Shown here one piece after another: positions 1 through 7,579 of a stretch of 17,123 nt of DNA. A program made the position numbers and the translations under genes. The DNA is from Burkholderia sp. Lineage in GTDB: Bacteria; Pseudomonadota; Gammaproteobacteria; Burkholderiales; Burkholderiaceae. The DNA is taken from NCBI GenBank assembly GCA_028292565.1, contig JAQGMD010000397.1, positions 1 to 17,123 on the forward strand, given 5' to 3'. Numbering within the stretch: position 1 is the stretch's first letter; the number at the start of each line of letters is the position of its first letter. Under the pieces are notes generated by a model. The model was not told the DNA's origin, searched no databases, and saw only the letters and a list, made by a program, of their open reading frames with translations.

Positions 1-2
1 TG

Positions 3-833
3 CTCACGATGGAAGACGGCTGGAACAGCAAATCCCAGGTGACACAGCGCTTCGGCATCTACGATCCCGACATGAAGCCTGTCCGTCCCTATCCGCAAGC
101 CGTCGCTGAAGGCGGGCACTCCGGCCATGTGGCCGCGGCTGGCAATCGCTTCATCGTGTTTTACGCGGACGGATGGGTGGATGGCGGGGGCGTCGACAAT
201 CTCGGCTCGGGCAAAGACGTGCTGGCGAACGGATACAGTTCAGACGGGCGCCTGCTATGGCGTCGCGCGGTGGCGACTGGCGGACGGGATTGGTGGCCCC
301 TGCTGGCGGCATCGAAGCAGCGCGTCCTCCTGATATGGCAGCGCTACGTTGAAGGCAAGACGCATAGCCAATTGATGATTGCATTGCTTGATCCGGCGAG
401 CGGAAAGCTTCTGAAGAAGCCGACACTGCTGGCGGATGGGCTTGAATACTATACCTACGCGGTGACCTACATCCCTGACGCCAACCGCTTTTTGATTACC
501 GGCACCGCGACAGACGGCAAAGGCTTCGCGTATCTGCTCGACACATCGGCACGTGTCGTGGCGAGCAACGTTGCACTGCCGCCGACGGTGCGTGAAGCAT
601 GGCCTGCGGTAAAAGGGCACAACGTACTGCAATTGACCGCACCGTCTGGTGCAGTGGTGCTGTCGTTGAAGAACGATCGCATCGAGCCGATACACCGTTA
701 TGCCGATCACTACCAGTGGCAAGGAATCGGCGCGGCAGCGGAGCTCGAAGCTGACGGGAAAGCTACCGTGTATGCATTGTCGAAGACCGGTGTTGAGATC
801 AAAAAATTAGGGCGCTCCCCGGAGGAACGATAA
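3..833 (+). CDS. Propeller-like protein of unknown function, 5' end missing
   Basis: The frame is open from the left window edge to the TAA at 831-833, so this is probably the C-terminal part of a longer protein. An ATG at 9 exists, but too little upstream sequence is visible to judge it as a start. The 270 or so residues show recurring hydrophobic beta-strand patterns followed by Gly/Asp turns, for example around FIVFYADG, LLIWQRY and FLITGTATDGKGFAYLLD. This suggests WD40/YVTN-like propeller blades, but I recognise no named family. No membrane segment or catalytic motif is visible in the fragment. It lies 60 bp upstream of the GMC dehydrogenase operon on the same strand and could be co-transcribed with it. 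Coding is well supported; function is unknown. Confidence 0.75.
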   Translation, partial: LTMEDGWNSKSQVTQRFGIYDPDMKPVRPYPQAVAEGGHSGHVAAAGNRFIVFYADGWVDGGGVDNLGSGKDVLANGYSSDGRLLWRRAVATGGRDWWPLLAASKQRVLLIWQRYVEGKTHSQLMIALLDPASGKLLKKPTLLADGLEYYTYAVTYIPDANRFLITGTATDGKGFAYLLDTSARVVASNVALPPTVREAWPAVKGHNVLQLTAPSGAVVLSLKNDRIEPIHRYADHYQWQGIGAAAELEADGKATVYALSKTGVEIKKLGRSPEER

Positions 834-852
834 CAACCTTGGGTATGTAACT

Positions 853-889
853 TGCTCCTCGATGGTCGAGCGATCAGCTTTGAGGAGCA
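853..889 (+). promoter_or_regulatory. Inverted repeat covering the Shine-Dalgarno of the GMC small-subunit gene
   Basis: TGCTCCTC at 853-860 is perfectly complementary to GAGGAGCA at 882-889, giving an 8-bp stem with a 21-nt loop. The 3' arm contains the GAGGAG Shine-Dalgarno used by the ATG at 894. In the mRNA this stem would hide the ribosome binding site, so translation of the dehydrogenase operon could depend on its opening. The repeat is directly visible; the regulatory role is inferred. Confidence 0.45.
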
Positions 890-893
890 TGCG

Positions 894-1649
894 ATGGAAA
901 AGATATCCCGACGGTCTTTCTTCCGGATGGCAGGCGCGGTTGCGGCGGCGACGGCGGCTGAAGTGCACGGAACCGCCACAGGAAAACGCCCGCCATCCGC
1001 CACGCAACAGGCGACCTATACGTTTTTCAATCCGGATGAAGCAAGGTTCATCGAAGCGGCAGTCGAACGATTGATTCCTGCCGACGAGACAGGGCCCGGT
1101 GCGATGGATGCCGGCGTTCCGAACTACATCGACAAGCAACTCGGCGGCGCATGGGGCGCCGGCGAGCGGCTATACCGGAGCGGCCCGTGGCGCCAGGGCG
1201 AGCCGACACAGGGTTATCAATTGCCTTTCACGCCGGCAGAACTGATCCGCAACGGTATGCGAGGCGTCACAGCCGACATCAACAAGCGTGGGCTCGCTCC
1301 TTTTTCCAAGATGAATCCGCAGGACCAGGATGTATATCTGAAGGCTCTGCAGGCCGGCAATGTCGACCTCGCCGGCGTGCCGTCCAAAGTTTTCTTTGAG
1401 TCGCTGCTGGAGCTGGCCGTCGAGGGTTACTTCAGCGATCCGGTCTATGGCGGCAACAAGGACATGGTGGCATGGAGAATGATCGGCTTCCCGGGCGCGT
1501 ATGCTTCTTACTACGATCTGGTTGACCAGCATGGCATCGAATACCGGCGTGAACCGATGAGCCTCGCGGAAAACGGTGGAGGAAGAATCCACATCCATCC
1601 AAACATCCCGGCGCGCGTCCCGACAGAGAGCAAAAAAGGAGGGAAGTAG
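894..1649 (+). CDS. Gluconate 2-dehydrogenase subunit 3 family protein (GMC dehydrogenase small subunit), Tat-exported
   Basis: Predicted 251-residue small (gamma) subunit of a periplasmic GMC-type dehydrogenase. The N-terminus MEKISRRSFFRMAGAVAAATAA is a twin-arginine signal (SRRSFF, then a short Ala-rich hydrophobic stretch). In this family the small subunit is exported by Tat and carries the signal-less flavoprotein with it. The mature part has the typical opening (FFNPDEARFIEAAVERLIPAD), a GA-MDAGVPNYIDKQLGG segment and a later FFESLLELAVEGYFSDPVYGGN motif. The ATG at 894 is preferred over the TTG at 852: it has GAGGAG six bases upstream and places the Tat motif at the N-terminus. The GMC subunit starts 2 bp after the stop, so the two are translated as a pair. 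The family call is strong; the substrate is unknown. Confidence 0.9.
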   Translation: MEKISRRSFFRMAGAVAAATAAEVHGTATGKRPPSATQQATYTFFNPDEARFIEAAVERLIPADETGPGAMDAGVPNYIDKQLGGAWGAGERLYRSGPWRQGEPTQGYQLPFTPAELIRNGMRGVTADINKRGLAPFSKMNPQDQDVYLKALQAGNVDLAGVPSKVFFESLLELAVEGYFSDPVYGGNKDMVAWRMIGFPGAYASYYDLVDQHGIEYRREPMSLAENGGGRIHIHPNIPARVPTESKKGGK

Positions 1650-1651
1650 CC

Positions 1652-3421
1652 ATGGCAACCAGACTTCCTGAAGTGGATGCGGTCTTGCTAGGCGTCGGTC
1701 TCGTCGGCACCATACTCGGTCGCGAGCTCACGCGTGCAGGCTTGAAAGTGGTGGGTCTGGAGCGCGGCGAACCTCGCTTTACAGTGCCGGATTTCCAGAG
1801 CCCGCAAATTCATGACGAACTACGATTCTCGGTCCGCAAGGCACTGATGCAGGACGCCAGCAAGGAGACGCTCACCTTCCGCAATAACAGTAATCAGGTA
1901 GCGTTGCCGTTACGTCGCTTCCAGGGATTCTTGCCGGGCACAGGCCTGGGTGGTTCGGCCGTGCACTGGAACGGCCAGTCATTCCGGTTCATCGATTATG
2001 ACTTCAGGATGCACTCGCTAACCGTTCAACGGTACGGTAAAAATTTCATCCCTCCTGACGTCATCGTCCAGGACTGGGGTGTCAACGCCGCTGAGCTCGA
2101 ACCGTATGCCGACCGCTTCGAGTATTTGCTCGGTGTCAGCGGCAAGGCAGGCAACATCAAGGGCGAGAAGATCGAAGGCGGAAATATTTTCGAGGATCCG
2201 CGTGCGCGCGAATATCCGACACCGCCGATGAAAGAGCCTTACGGGTCCGCCATCTTCCGCAAGGCGGCGGCGAACCTCGGCTACCATCCGTTCCCGCAGC
2301 CCTCTTCCAACCTGAGCCAGCCCTATACGAATCCGGAAGGCATGACGCTCTATACCTGCATGTTCTGCGGATTCTGCGAACGTTATGGCTGTGAACATTA
2401 CGCCAAGTCGTCGCCACAGACGGTATTGTTGCCGGTTCTTTTGAAAGACAAGAACTTCACCTTGCGCACACAGGCGCAGGTGCTGCGCGTTAATCTCGAC
2501 AAGAGCAAAAAAATGGCGAGGAGCGTTACCTATGTGGATTCGATGGGCCGTGAATTCGAGCAGCCGGCCAAGCTGGTAATCGTCTGCACCTATGCTTTCA
2601 ATAACGTACGCATGATGCTGTTGTCGGGCATCGGCAAGCCCTATGATCCGAAGACCACCAAGGGCGTGGTCGGACGCGGCTACGCGTATCAGACACAAAG
2701 CGCGGTGCAGGTCTTCTACGACCAGAAAACCAATATCAATCCGTTCATGCGCTCAGGCGCGAATGGAACGCTGATTGCCGACTTCGTTGGCGACAACTAC
2801 GATCGCGGCCCGCTCGGATTCATCGGCGGCGCCTACATTGGCGAGATCATGACGAACGGCCGGCCGATCGAATTCCACCCCACTCCGCCGGGCACACCCT
2901 CCTGGGGTTCCGAATGGAAGAAGGCGGTGGTGCGGCATTACAACCATACCTCGGTGTGCCTGCTCTCCGGCAGTTCGGTGGCCACTACCCATAACTACCT
3001 GGACCTGGATCCGACGTACAAGGATGCATGGGGCCTGCCGCTGTTGCGCATGACCTTCGATTTCCCCGAAAACGACCTGAAGATGTCCGAGTACTGCACG
3101 GCGAAAGCGATGGAGATTGGCAAGAGCATGGGCGGCGTTCAAATTGCCGGCGGGCCGCGCAAGCGCCCGTATACCACCACCCAATATCAGAGCACGCACA
3201 ATACGGGCGGCGCAGTGATGGGCACCGACCCTTCCACCAGCGCGGTGAATCGCTATCTGCAGAGCTGGGATGTGCCCAATGTATTCGTGATAGGCGCGTC
3301 CGCTTTCCCGCAGAACAGCGCGTACAACCCGACCATCACCGTCGGCGCGCTCGCATATTGGTCGGCGGAGGCGATCCTGGGCCGCTATCTGAAATCTCCT
3401 GGACCGTTGGTGCGCATATGA
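1652..3421 (+). CDS. GMC oxidoreductase, FAD-dependent dehydrogenase large subunit
   Basis: Predicted 589-residue flavoprotein that oxidises a sugar, polyol or other alcohol and passes electrons to the neighbouring cytochrome. The N-terminal Rossmann motif GVGLVG (residues 14-19) is followed by an acidic residue in GLERG, as expected for FAD binding. A GTGLGGSAVHWNG segment is typical of GMC enzymes. The C-terminal active-site pair is H516 (STHNTGG) and N559 (NSAYNPTITVGALA), in the places where GMC enzymes carry His/His or His/Asn. Four cysteines, C236, C239, C242 and C247, form C-x2-C-x2-C-x4-C. Related FAD glucose and fructose dehydrogenases hold a [3Fe-4S] cluster in a cysteine cluster of this region. 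There is no signal peptide, consistent with Tat hitch-hiking on the small subunit. A strong AAAGGAGGG lies upstream of the ATG. The stop overlaps the cytochrome start (ATGA). Substrate not assignable. Confidence 0.93.
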   Translation: MATRLPEVDAVLLGVGLVGTILGRELTRAGLKVVGLERGEPRFTVPDFQSPQIHDELRFSVRKALMQDASKETLTFRNNSNQVALPLRRFQGFLPGTGLGGSAVHWNGQSFRFIDYDFRMHSLTVQRYGKNFIPPDVIVQDWGVNAAELEPYADRFEYLLGVSGKAGNIKGEKIEGGNIFEDPRAREYPTPPMKEPYGSAIFRKAAANLGYHPFPQPSSNLSQPYTNPEGMTLYTCMFCGFCERYGCEHYAKSSPQTVLLPVLLKDKNFTLRTQAQVLRVNLDKSKKMARSVTYVDSMGREFEQPAKLVIVCTYAFNNVRMMLLSGIGKPYDPKTTKGVVGRGYAYQTQSAVQVFYDQKTNINPFMRSGANGTLIADFVGDNYDRGPLGFIGGAYIGEIMTNGRPIEFHPTPPGTPSWGSEWKKAVVRHYNHTSVCLLSGSSVATTHNYLDLDPTYKDAWGLPLLRMTFDFPENDLKMSEYCTAKAMEIGKSMGGVQIAGGPRKRPYTTTQYQSTHNTGGAVMGTDPSTSAVNRYLQSWDVPNVFVIGASAFPQNSAYNPTITVGALAYWSAEAILGRYLKSPGPLVRI

Positions 3422-4131
3422 GACATACCACCCTGATCGTCGCGGGCCTGTCTGTCACGGCCGCTCTATCGATTCCCGCGCACGCGCAAGCCCCGGCGCC
3501 CGACCCGGCTTTAGGGCAGCAGATCGCCACCAGCGGTGCGCCCAACGTAGCCGCATGTGCCAGTTGCCATGGCGCGCGAGGCGAGGGGAATGAGGCTTCC
3601 AACTTTCCTCGCATCGCCGGCCAGGGCTCGATCTATCTGGCCCGACAGCTGACCGCCTATGCAAGCGGCGCGCGCAATAATCCGATCATGTCGCCGATTG
3701 CGAAAGCGATGTCACCACCCCAGATCGCCGCGGTCGCCGCGTATTACTCGGCACTCGAAGCGCCGTCACCGCAGAAGCCGGCTGCCCGGACAGCGGACAA
3801 GGTCATTCAACGCGGACGGCAACTGGCGAACATAGGTGATGAATCGATAGGTGTACAAGGTTGCGCCAATTGCCATGGTCCCGGTGGCGTAGGTGAGCCG
3901 CCCAGCAATCCCTACCTGGCCAGCCAGTACAGCGGATACCTGACCACCACCCTCGGCGAATGGAAAAGCGGTGCGCGCAAATCAGATTTGAGTCAGATGA
4001 TGAATGTAGTCAGCAAGCGCTTGTCGGATGCGGATATCGCTGCGCTGAGCGCGTACTACGCTGCGCAGCCGGCTCCGCCGCCTGCTGCGAAGCGGGAGAA
4101 TGTCGCTGCGCGGCCTGCGGCGCCGAAGTAG
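3418..4131 (+). CDS. Diheme cytochrome c, electron-accepting subunit of the GMC dehydrogenase
   Basis: Predicted 237-residue secreted cytochrome c with two class I c4-like domains. The N-terminus MRHTTLIVAGLSVTAALSIPAHAQA is a Sec signal with an AHA-QA cleavage site. Heme motifs are CASCH (47-51) and CANCH (149-153). Candidate axial methionines follow in NNPIMSPIAKAM (M91) and in SDLSQMM for the second domain. The domains are joined by a Pro/Ala/Lys linker and the tail is Pro/Ala-rich. The ATG at 3418-3420 overlaps the GMC stop as ATGA, which fixes the start; the same frame stays open far upstream inside the GMC gene, but that is not the real start. It probably takes electrons from the flavoprotein and passes them to the quinone pool or terminal oxidases. 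Two hemes rather than the usual three of gluconate and fructose dehydrogenase cytochromes is a noteworthy difference. Confidence 0.93.
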   Translation: MRHTTLIVAGLSVTAALSIPAHAQAPAPDPALGQQIATSGAPNVAACASCHGARGEGNEASNFPRIAGQGSIYLARQLTAYASGARNNPIMSPIAKAMSPPQIAAVAAYYSALEAPSPQKPAARTADKVIQRGRQLANIGDESIGVQGCANCHGPGGVGEPPSNPYLASQYSGYLTTTLGEWKSGARKSDLSQMMNVVSKRLSDADIAALSAYYAAQPAPPPAAKRENVAARPAAPK

Positions 4132-4146
4132 GAGGTGCCTGATCGC

Positions 4147-4182
4147 GTAGGTCGCAGGGCGGAAAAGCGAAGCGCCTTCCGC
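4147..4182 (+). repeat. REP-like palindromic element
   Basis: A GTAG tetranucleotide (4147-4150) is followed by a short palindrome: GCGGAA at 4159-4164 pairs with TTCCGC at 4177-4182 around AAGCGAAGCGCC. A GTAG head followed by a GC-rich hairpin is the layout of REP elements mobilised by RAYT transposases. Only one copy is present here, so repetition cannot be shown. It lies between the convergent cytochrome and ModA-like genes and could also help end transcription, though there is no T-run. I see nothing else of note up to 4231. Confidence 0.45.
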
Positions 4183-4231
4183 TGAATGAAGGTGCTTCGT
4201 TAGCTTGAAGCGACATGCGGGGGAAGGAACT

Positions 4232-4930
4232 TTAATCCACCTCGAACCCACCCGCTTTCCTCACATCGCGCGACTGCTGCGACCCCAGCAGTTGCACCAA
4301 CTTGCGAGCAACCTCCGGCTGCGCCGCCTTGCTGCACACAGCGGCCGTATAAACCGTCGCCAGCTCAAACTCCTTCGGCAACGCCCCCACCAACCTGACC
4401 CCGCCCGTATAAAGTATCTCGGTAACCTGCGTACACCCAATCAACCCCGGCTCGTTCGCCTGCGCCATATTTAGCATCGCCGTCGCGCCATTAGGAAACG
4501 CGCGCAGATTCTTCTCCACATCGCCATAGATCCCAAGCTGCTTCAGCACATTGACAAAGTGTATCCCCGCAGTCGCCTTTTCCGGGTCCGGAAAGTAAAT
4601 GCCGCGCGCTTCGAGCAAAGCAGCCTTCAACCCAGCGGCCGTCGACACATCCGGCAGCGATTCGCCAACACGCACGGCGACTCCCGTCTTCACTCGCCCG
4701 AGCGATGTATTACTTCCGGCAACCGCATGTCCGCTCTTGATCAGGCCGTCGATCAACGCCTCGGTCAATATCAACACGTCACAAGGTTCGCCGGCAAGCA
4801 GCTTGTCCTTCATAAGTCCCACCGCGCCGAAGGCCCCCTTCAACTCCGCTCCGGTTTCCGCCGCAAACGCGGGCCACAACGACTTAACGACGCCTTGCGC
4901 GGCGCCGCCGCTCAGAATATGCAATTCCAT
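4232..4930 (-). CDS. ModA-like substrate-binding protein lacking a signal peptide
   Basis: Predicted 232-residue protein of the periplasmic-binding-protein fold, closest in appearance to molybdate-binding ModA. It begins MELHILSGGAAQGVVKSLWPAF, matching the first beta strand and ligand loop of ModA (normally found after the signal peptide). It continues with GAFGAVGLMKDKLLAGEPCDVLILT and a C-terminal ELATVYTAAVCSKAAQPEVARKLVQLL segment. The protein starts directly at the mature domain, so it should be cytoplasmic. The start is supported by AAGGAG 6 bases upstream and by only 11 bp of space after the molybdopterin-subunit stop. It is the last gene of a molybdenum hydroxylase operon, so a role in handling molybdate or cofactor, or in sensing substrate, is possible but inferred. 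No ModB or ModC genes are nearby. Confidence 0.82.
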   Translation of the reverse strand: MELHILSGGAAQGVVKSLWPAFAAETGAELKGAFGAVGLMKDKLLAGEPCDVLILTEALIDGLIKSGHAVAGSNTSLGRVKTGVAVRVGESLPDVSTAAGLKAALLEARGIYFPDPEKATAGIHFVNVLKQLGIYGDVEKNLRAFPNGATAMLNMAQANEPGLIGCTQVTEILYTGGVRLVGALPKEFELATVYTAAVCSKAAQPEVARKLVQLLGSQQSRDVRKAGGFEVD

Positions 4931-4941
4931 GTAACTCCTTT

Positions 4942-7098
4942 TTAGTCGGCAATGAGCGCCATAATGCGCTCCGCCGTGATTGGTAATTCGCGCACACGCA
5001 CGCCGAGCACATCAAACACCGCATTGCCGATCGCCGCGGCAGTAGGTCCGAGCGAGCACTCGCCGGCACCGACCGACGGCTGGTCGGATGGAATGATGAT
5101 GACGTCTACCTCGGGTACTTCGGAGAAGCGCAGGATCGGATAGCTTTCCCAGCTGTCGCTGGTGATGCGTTCGTGATCGAAGCGCACCGCTTCTTTCAGC
5201 GCCCAGCTGGTGGCCTGGATCGCGCCGCCTTCAATCTGGTTGATCACACCGTCCGGGTTGATGACGAGACCGACATCAACCGCAATGGTCAGGCGCGTAA
5301 CCGTGACTTCCTCTTCCACCATAATATCGGCAACCACTGCGCAATATGCGCCGGTATTCTTGTAGCGCGCAAACCCGACGCCCCACCCTGCTCCCTCTCG
5401 TCCGGGTGACTTGCGCCAGCCGGATCTCGCGACTGCTGTTTCGATCACAGCCCGCGCGCGCGGATCGGTCGAATAGGCGAGCCGGAAGGCAATCGGGTCC
5501 TGGCCGATTTCGTGCGCCAGTTCATCCATGAAAGATTCGACGGCAAACACATTTGCCAACGCACCCAGCGCGCGCATGGCGGAGGTGCGTATCGGTGTGC
5601 TTAATACGCGATGATTGACGACGTGCCAGGCCGGAAAATCATACGAAGGCACTGCATTGCGTTCGGATCCGCCGCCGGCCATCAGAGGCGCATTGATCGG
5701 AGCTGGCGGCGCAAACGGCTTTTCCAGATGCCAGCTGCCGAGCAGCGCAGGCGTAGCCGCGCGGCCAGGCCGGCCGCTGTGGCCATTGCTCCAGACACTG
5801 TGGCGCCAGCCGATCAACTTCCCTTCCGCATCGAGGTCGGCTTCCATGTCGACCGCCATCGCCGGCGCGAAAGGCGCAGCAGTCAGCTCATCGGCGCGCG
5901 ACCAGCGTACACGCACCACACGTCCGGGAGTAGCGCGTGCCGCCCATGCGGCATCGAACGCGACGTCGTCAGCACCATTGTGGCCGTAGCATCCTGCGCC
6001 CTCCACATGCTGGACAATGATGTCGCTTTCACTCATCGCAAACGCCAGCGCCAGGTCCTTGCGCAGGTTGTAGATGCCCTGGCTATGGCACCAGACCTTC
6101 AGGTCGGCGCCATCGAACTGCGCGAGCGCACAACACGGCCCGATCGATGCGTGAGCGATAAACGGTTTCGCATAACCGGCCTTGATCGTGCGCGCCACAG
6201 TGCGCTGTACACCCGGCCGGGTATCGACAACTTTAGTATCGACCGGCTGGCCCTTGAGCCAACCGGCTGTATTTTGCGCATCCGGCATCGCCGGAGCCGA
6301 ATCAGGCATTCGCCATTGGGCGCATGATGCGATCGCGGCAGCCGCCTTATCCGCATCGCGCTGCGATTCAGCCAGCACAGCCAGCAGCGAACCGTCGCGC
6401 ACCATCCGTGCCCCATCGGGAAGGCTGGGCAAATCGCGCAACGACACCAGCTTTGCGTTGAAGGATGGCGGACGCACCATGCTCGCATACAGCATGCCGG
6501 GGAATTCCAGGTCATGGATGAAGCGCGGCCGTCCAAACACCTTGTCCGGAAGGTCGACTCGCGGCACCGGCTGGCCAACTACGCGGTAATCAGCGGGATG
6601 CTTGCTGTGCACACTGCCCGTGGCTTCACAATCGAGCAGGCGGTCATCGGCAAGCTGCCAGTAACTGGTGGCGCGGCCGTTCTTCCCGAGCATATTTCCG
6701 TTCTCGATGCGCAAGCCGCTCACCGGCGTGTCGAGCACTGAAGCCGCCGCGTCCATATAAATCTGGCGCGCCTCGGCGCATGCCTGGCGCAATGCGGCGC
6801 CCGACTCCTGCACCGAGAGGCTGCCCGAGGTGACTGCCTCATTCGGACTGGCGGCAGTGGTTGCTGCGATCATCCTGACCTGCTCGACGCGCACGTCAAG
6901 TTCCTCCGCGACGATCTGCGCCAGGGCGGTCAGGATGCCCTGGCCGAGTTCGACTTTCCCGGAAAACACTTTGACGTACCCGCTGCCGGAGAACTGCAGC
7001 CATTGGTTGAGTCGCCGATTGACATGCAGGCTGCCGGGTAACGGGACCTTCTGCTCGCCGTCAGCCGACTGCGTCGCGATGACATATGCCATGTTCAT
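4942..7098 (-). CDS. Molybdopterin-binding subunit of a xanthine-dehydrogenase-family hydroxylase (IorB type)
   Basis: Predicted 718-residue catalytic subunit of a molybdenum hydroxylase, which inserts a water-derived oxygen into an aldehyde or N-heterocycle. The domain order is that of IorB-type enzymes: the protein opens with a molybdopterin-binding segment (SGYVKVFSGKVELGQGILTALAQ, about 40-62). The a/b hammerhead domain follows at about 175-275 (VPRVDLPDKVFGRPRFIHDLEFPGMLYASMVRPPS), then the rest of the cofactor-binding region. The catalytic glutamate is E680 in GAGECSLGPTAAAIGNAV. There is no Tat signal and no cytochrome domain, unlike NicB-type enzymes, so it is probably cytoplasmic. 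Its ATG overlaps the stop of the [2Fe-2S] gene (ATGA); a second Met at residue 3 is an alternative start. No FAD subunit or XdhC-like maturation factor is present. Substrate unknown; an N-heteroaromatic acid is a guess from context. Confidence 0.93.
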   Translation of the reverse strand: MNMAYVIATQSADGEQKVPLPGSLHVNRRLNQWLQFSGSGYVKVFSGKVELGQGILTALAQIVAEELDVRVEQVRMIAATTAASPNEAVTSGSLSVQESGAALRQACAEARQIYMDAAASVLDTPVSGLRIENGNMLGKNGRATSYWQLADDRLLDCEATGSVHSKHPADYRVVGQPVPRVDLPDKVFGRPRFIHDLEFPGMLYASMVRPPSFNAKLVSLRDLPSLPDGARMVRDGSLLAVLAESQRDADKAAAAIASCAQWRMPDSAPAMPDAQNTAGWLKGQPVDTKVVDTRPGVQRTVARTIKAGYAKPFIAHASIGPCCALAQFDGADLKVWCHSQGIYNLRKDLALAFAMSESDIIVQHVEGAGCYGHNGADDVAFDAAWAARATPGRVVRVRWSRADELTAAPFAPAMAVDMEADLDAEGKLIGWRHSVWSNGHSGRPGRAATPALLGSWHLEKPFAPPAPINAPLMAGGGSERNAVPSYDFPAWHVVNHRVLSTPIRTSAMRALGALANVFAVESFMDELAHEIGQDPIAFRLAYSTDPRARAVIETAVARSGWRKSPGREGAGWGVGFARYKNTGAYCAVVADIMVEEEVTVTRLTIAVDVGLVINPDGVINQIEGGAIQATSWALKEAVRFDHERITSDSWESYPILRFSEVPEVDVIIIPSDQPSVGAGECSLGPTAAAIGNAVFDVLGVRVRELPITAERIMALIAD

Positions 7099-7574
7099 TT
7101 CGCGCCAACCTTCAGAGGGACTTTTTCAGATGCGCGCAGCACTGCTCGCACCACCCTGTTGTGCGTGCCGCAACGGCAAAGGTTACGCTCCAGCGCCTGA
7201 CGCACCTGGGTCGCATCAGGATGCGGGCAGCGCTTCAACAAACCGGCTGCGCCGATCAGCATGCCGGACGTACAGTATCCGCATTGCGCCGCCTGATTTT
7301 CGATGAACGCCGTTTGCAGCGCGTGTGGATGTTCTTCAGTGCCCAGGCCTTCGACAGTTGTCACTGCTTTGCCGGCTGCCGCCCATAGCGGTGTATCGCA
7401 GGAAGCGACCGCAACGCCGTCGATCAACACAAAACAGGCGCCGCAGTGACCGCTGCCGCAGCCGAAGCGCGTGCCTTTCAGCTTGAGGGTGTCACGCAGG
7501 ACATCGAGCAGGCGCACGCTGTCCTCAATGTCGACTTCATGCCGTATGCCATTAACGTTTAAAACGGTAGTCAT
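7095..7574 (-). CDS. [2Fe-2S] subunit of the molybdenum hydroxylase (IorA/XdhA-type)
   Basis: Predicted 159-residue electron-transfer subunit with two [2Fe-2S] clusters. The N-terminal plant-ferredoxin-type cluster uses C39, C44 and C47 (FGCGSGHCGAC) and C59. The C-terminal helical domain uses C98 and C101 (QCGYCTSGM) and C133 and C135 (NLCRCGTH). The length and spacing match the small subunits of isoquinoline 1-oxidoreductase, nicotinate dehydrogenase and CO-dehydrogenase-type enzymes. It takes electrons from the molybdopterin site of the next gene, with which it overlaps by 4 bp. It follows the Bug receptor stop by 5 bp, so its ribosome binding site lies within the end of that gene and is weak. 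This points to translational coupling. Family assignment is secure. Confidence 0.95.
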   Translation of the reverse strand: MTTVLNVNGIRHEVDIEDSVRLLDVLRDTLKLKGTRFGCGSGHCGACFVLIDGVAVASCDTPLWAAAGKAVTTVEGLGTEEHPHALQTAFIENQAAQCGYCTSGMLIGAAGLLKRCPHPDATQVRQALERNLCRCGTHNRVVRAVLRASEKVPLKVGAK

Positions 7575-7579
7575 GATGC

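Noticed and set aside
852..893. TTG at 852 as start of the GMC small subunit
   Set aside because: It would put 14 residues before the Tat motif and use no ribosome binding site; the ATG at 894 has GAGGAG at the right distance.
2018..2698. 226-codon minus-strand frame inside the GMC gene
   Set aside because: Shadow of a strongly supported gene; no ribosome binding site or domain.
3028..3417. Upstream extension of the cytochrome c frame into the GMC gene
   Set aside because: The extension lies within a conserved part of the GMC gene; the ATG at 3418 starts a signal peptide and overlaps the GMC stop.
5611..6327. 238-codon plus-strand frame inside the molybdopterin subunit gene
   Set aside because: Opposite to a gene with clear IorB-type features; composition is that of an antisense shadow.
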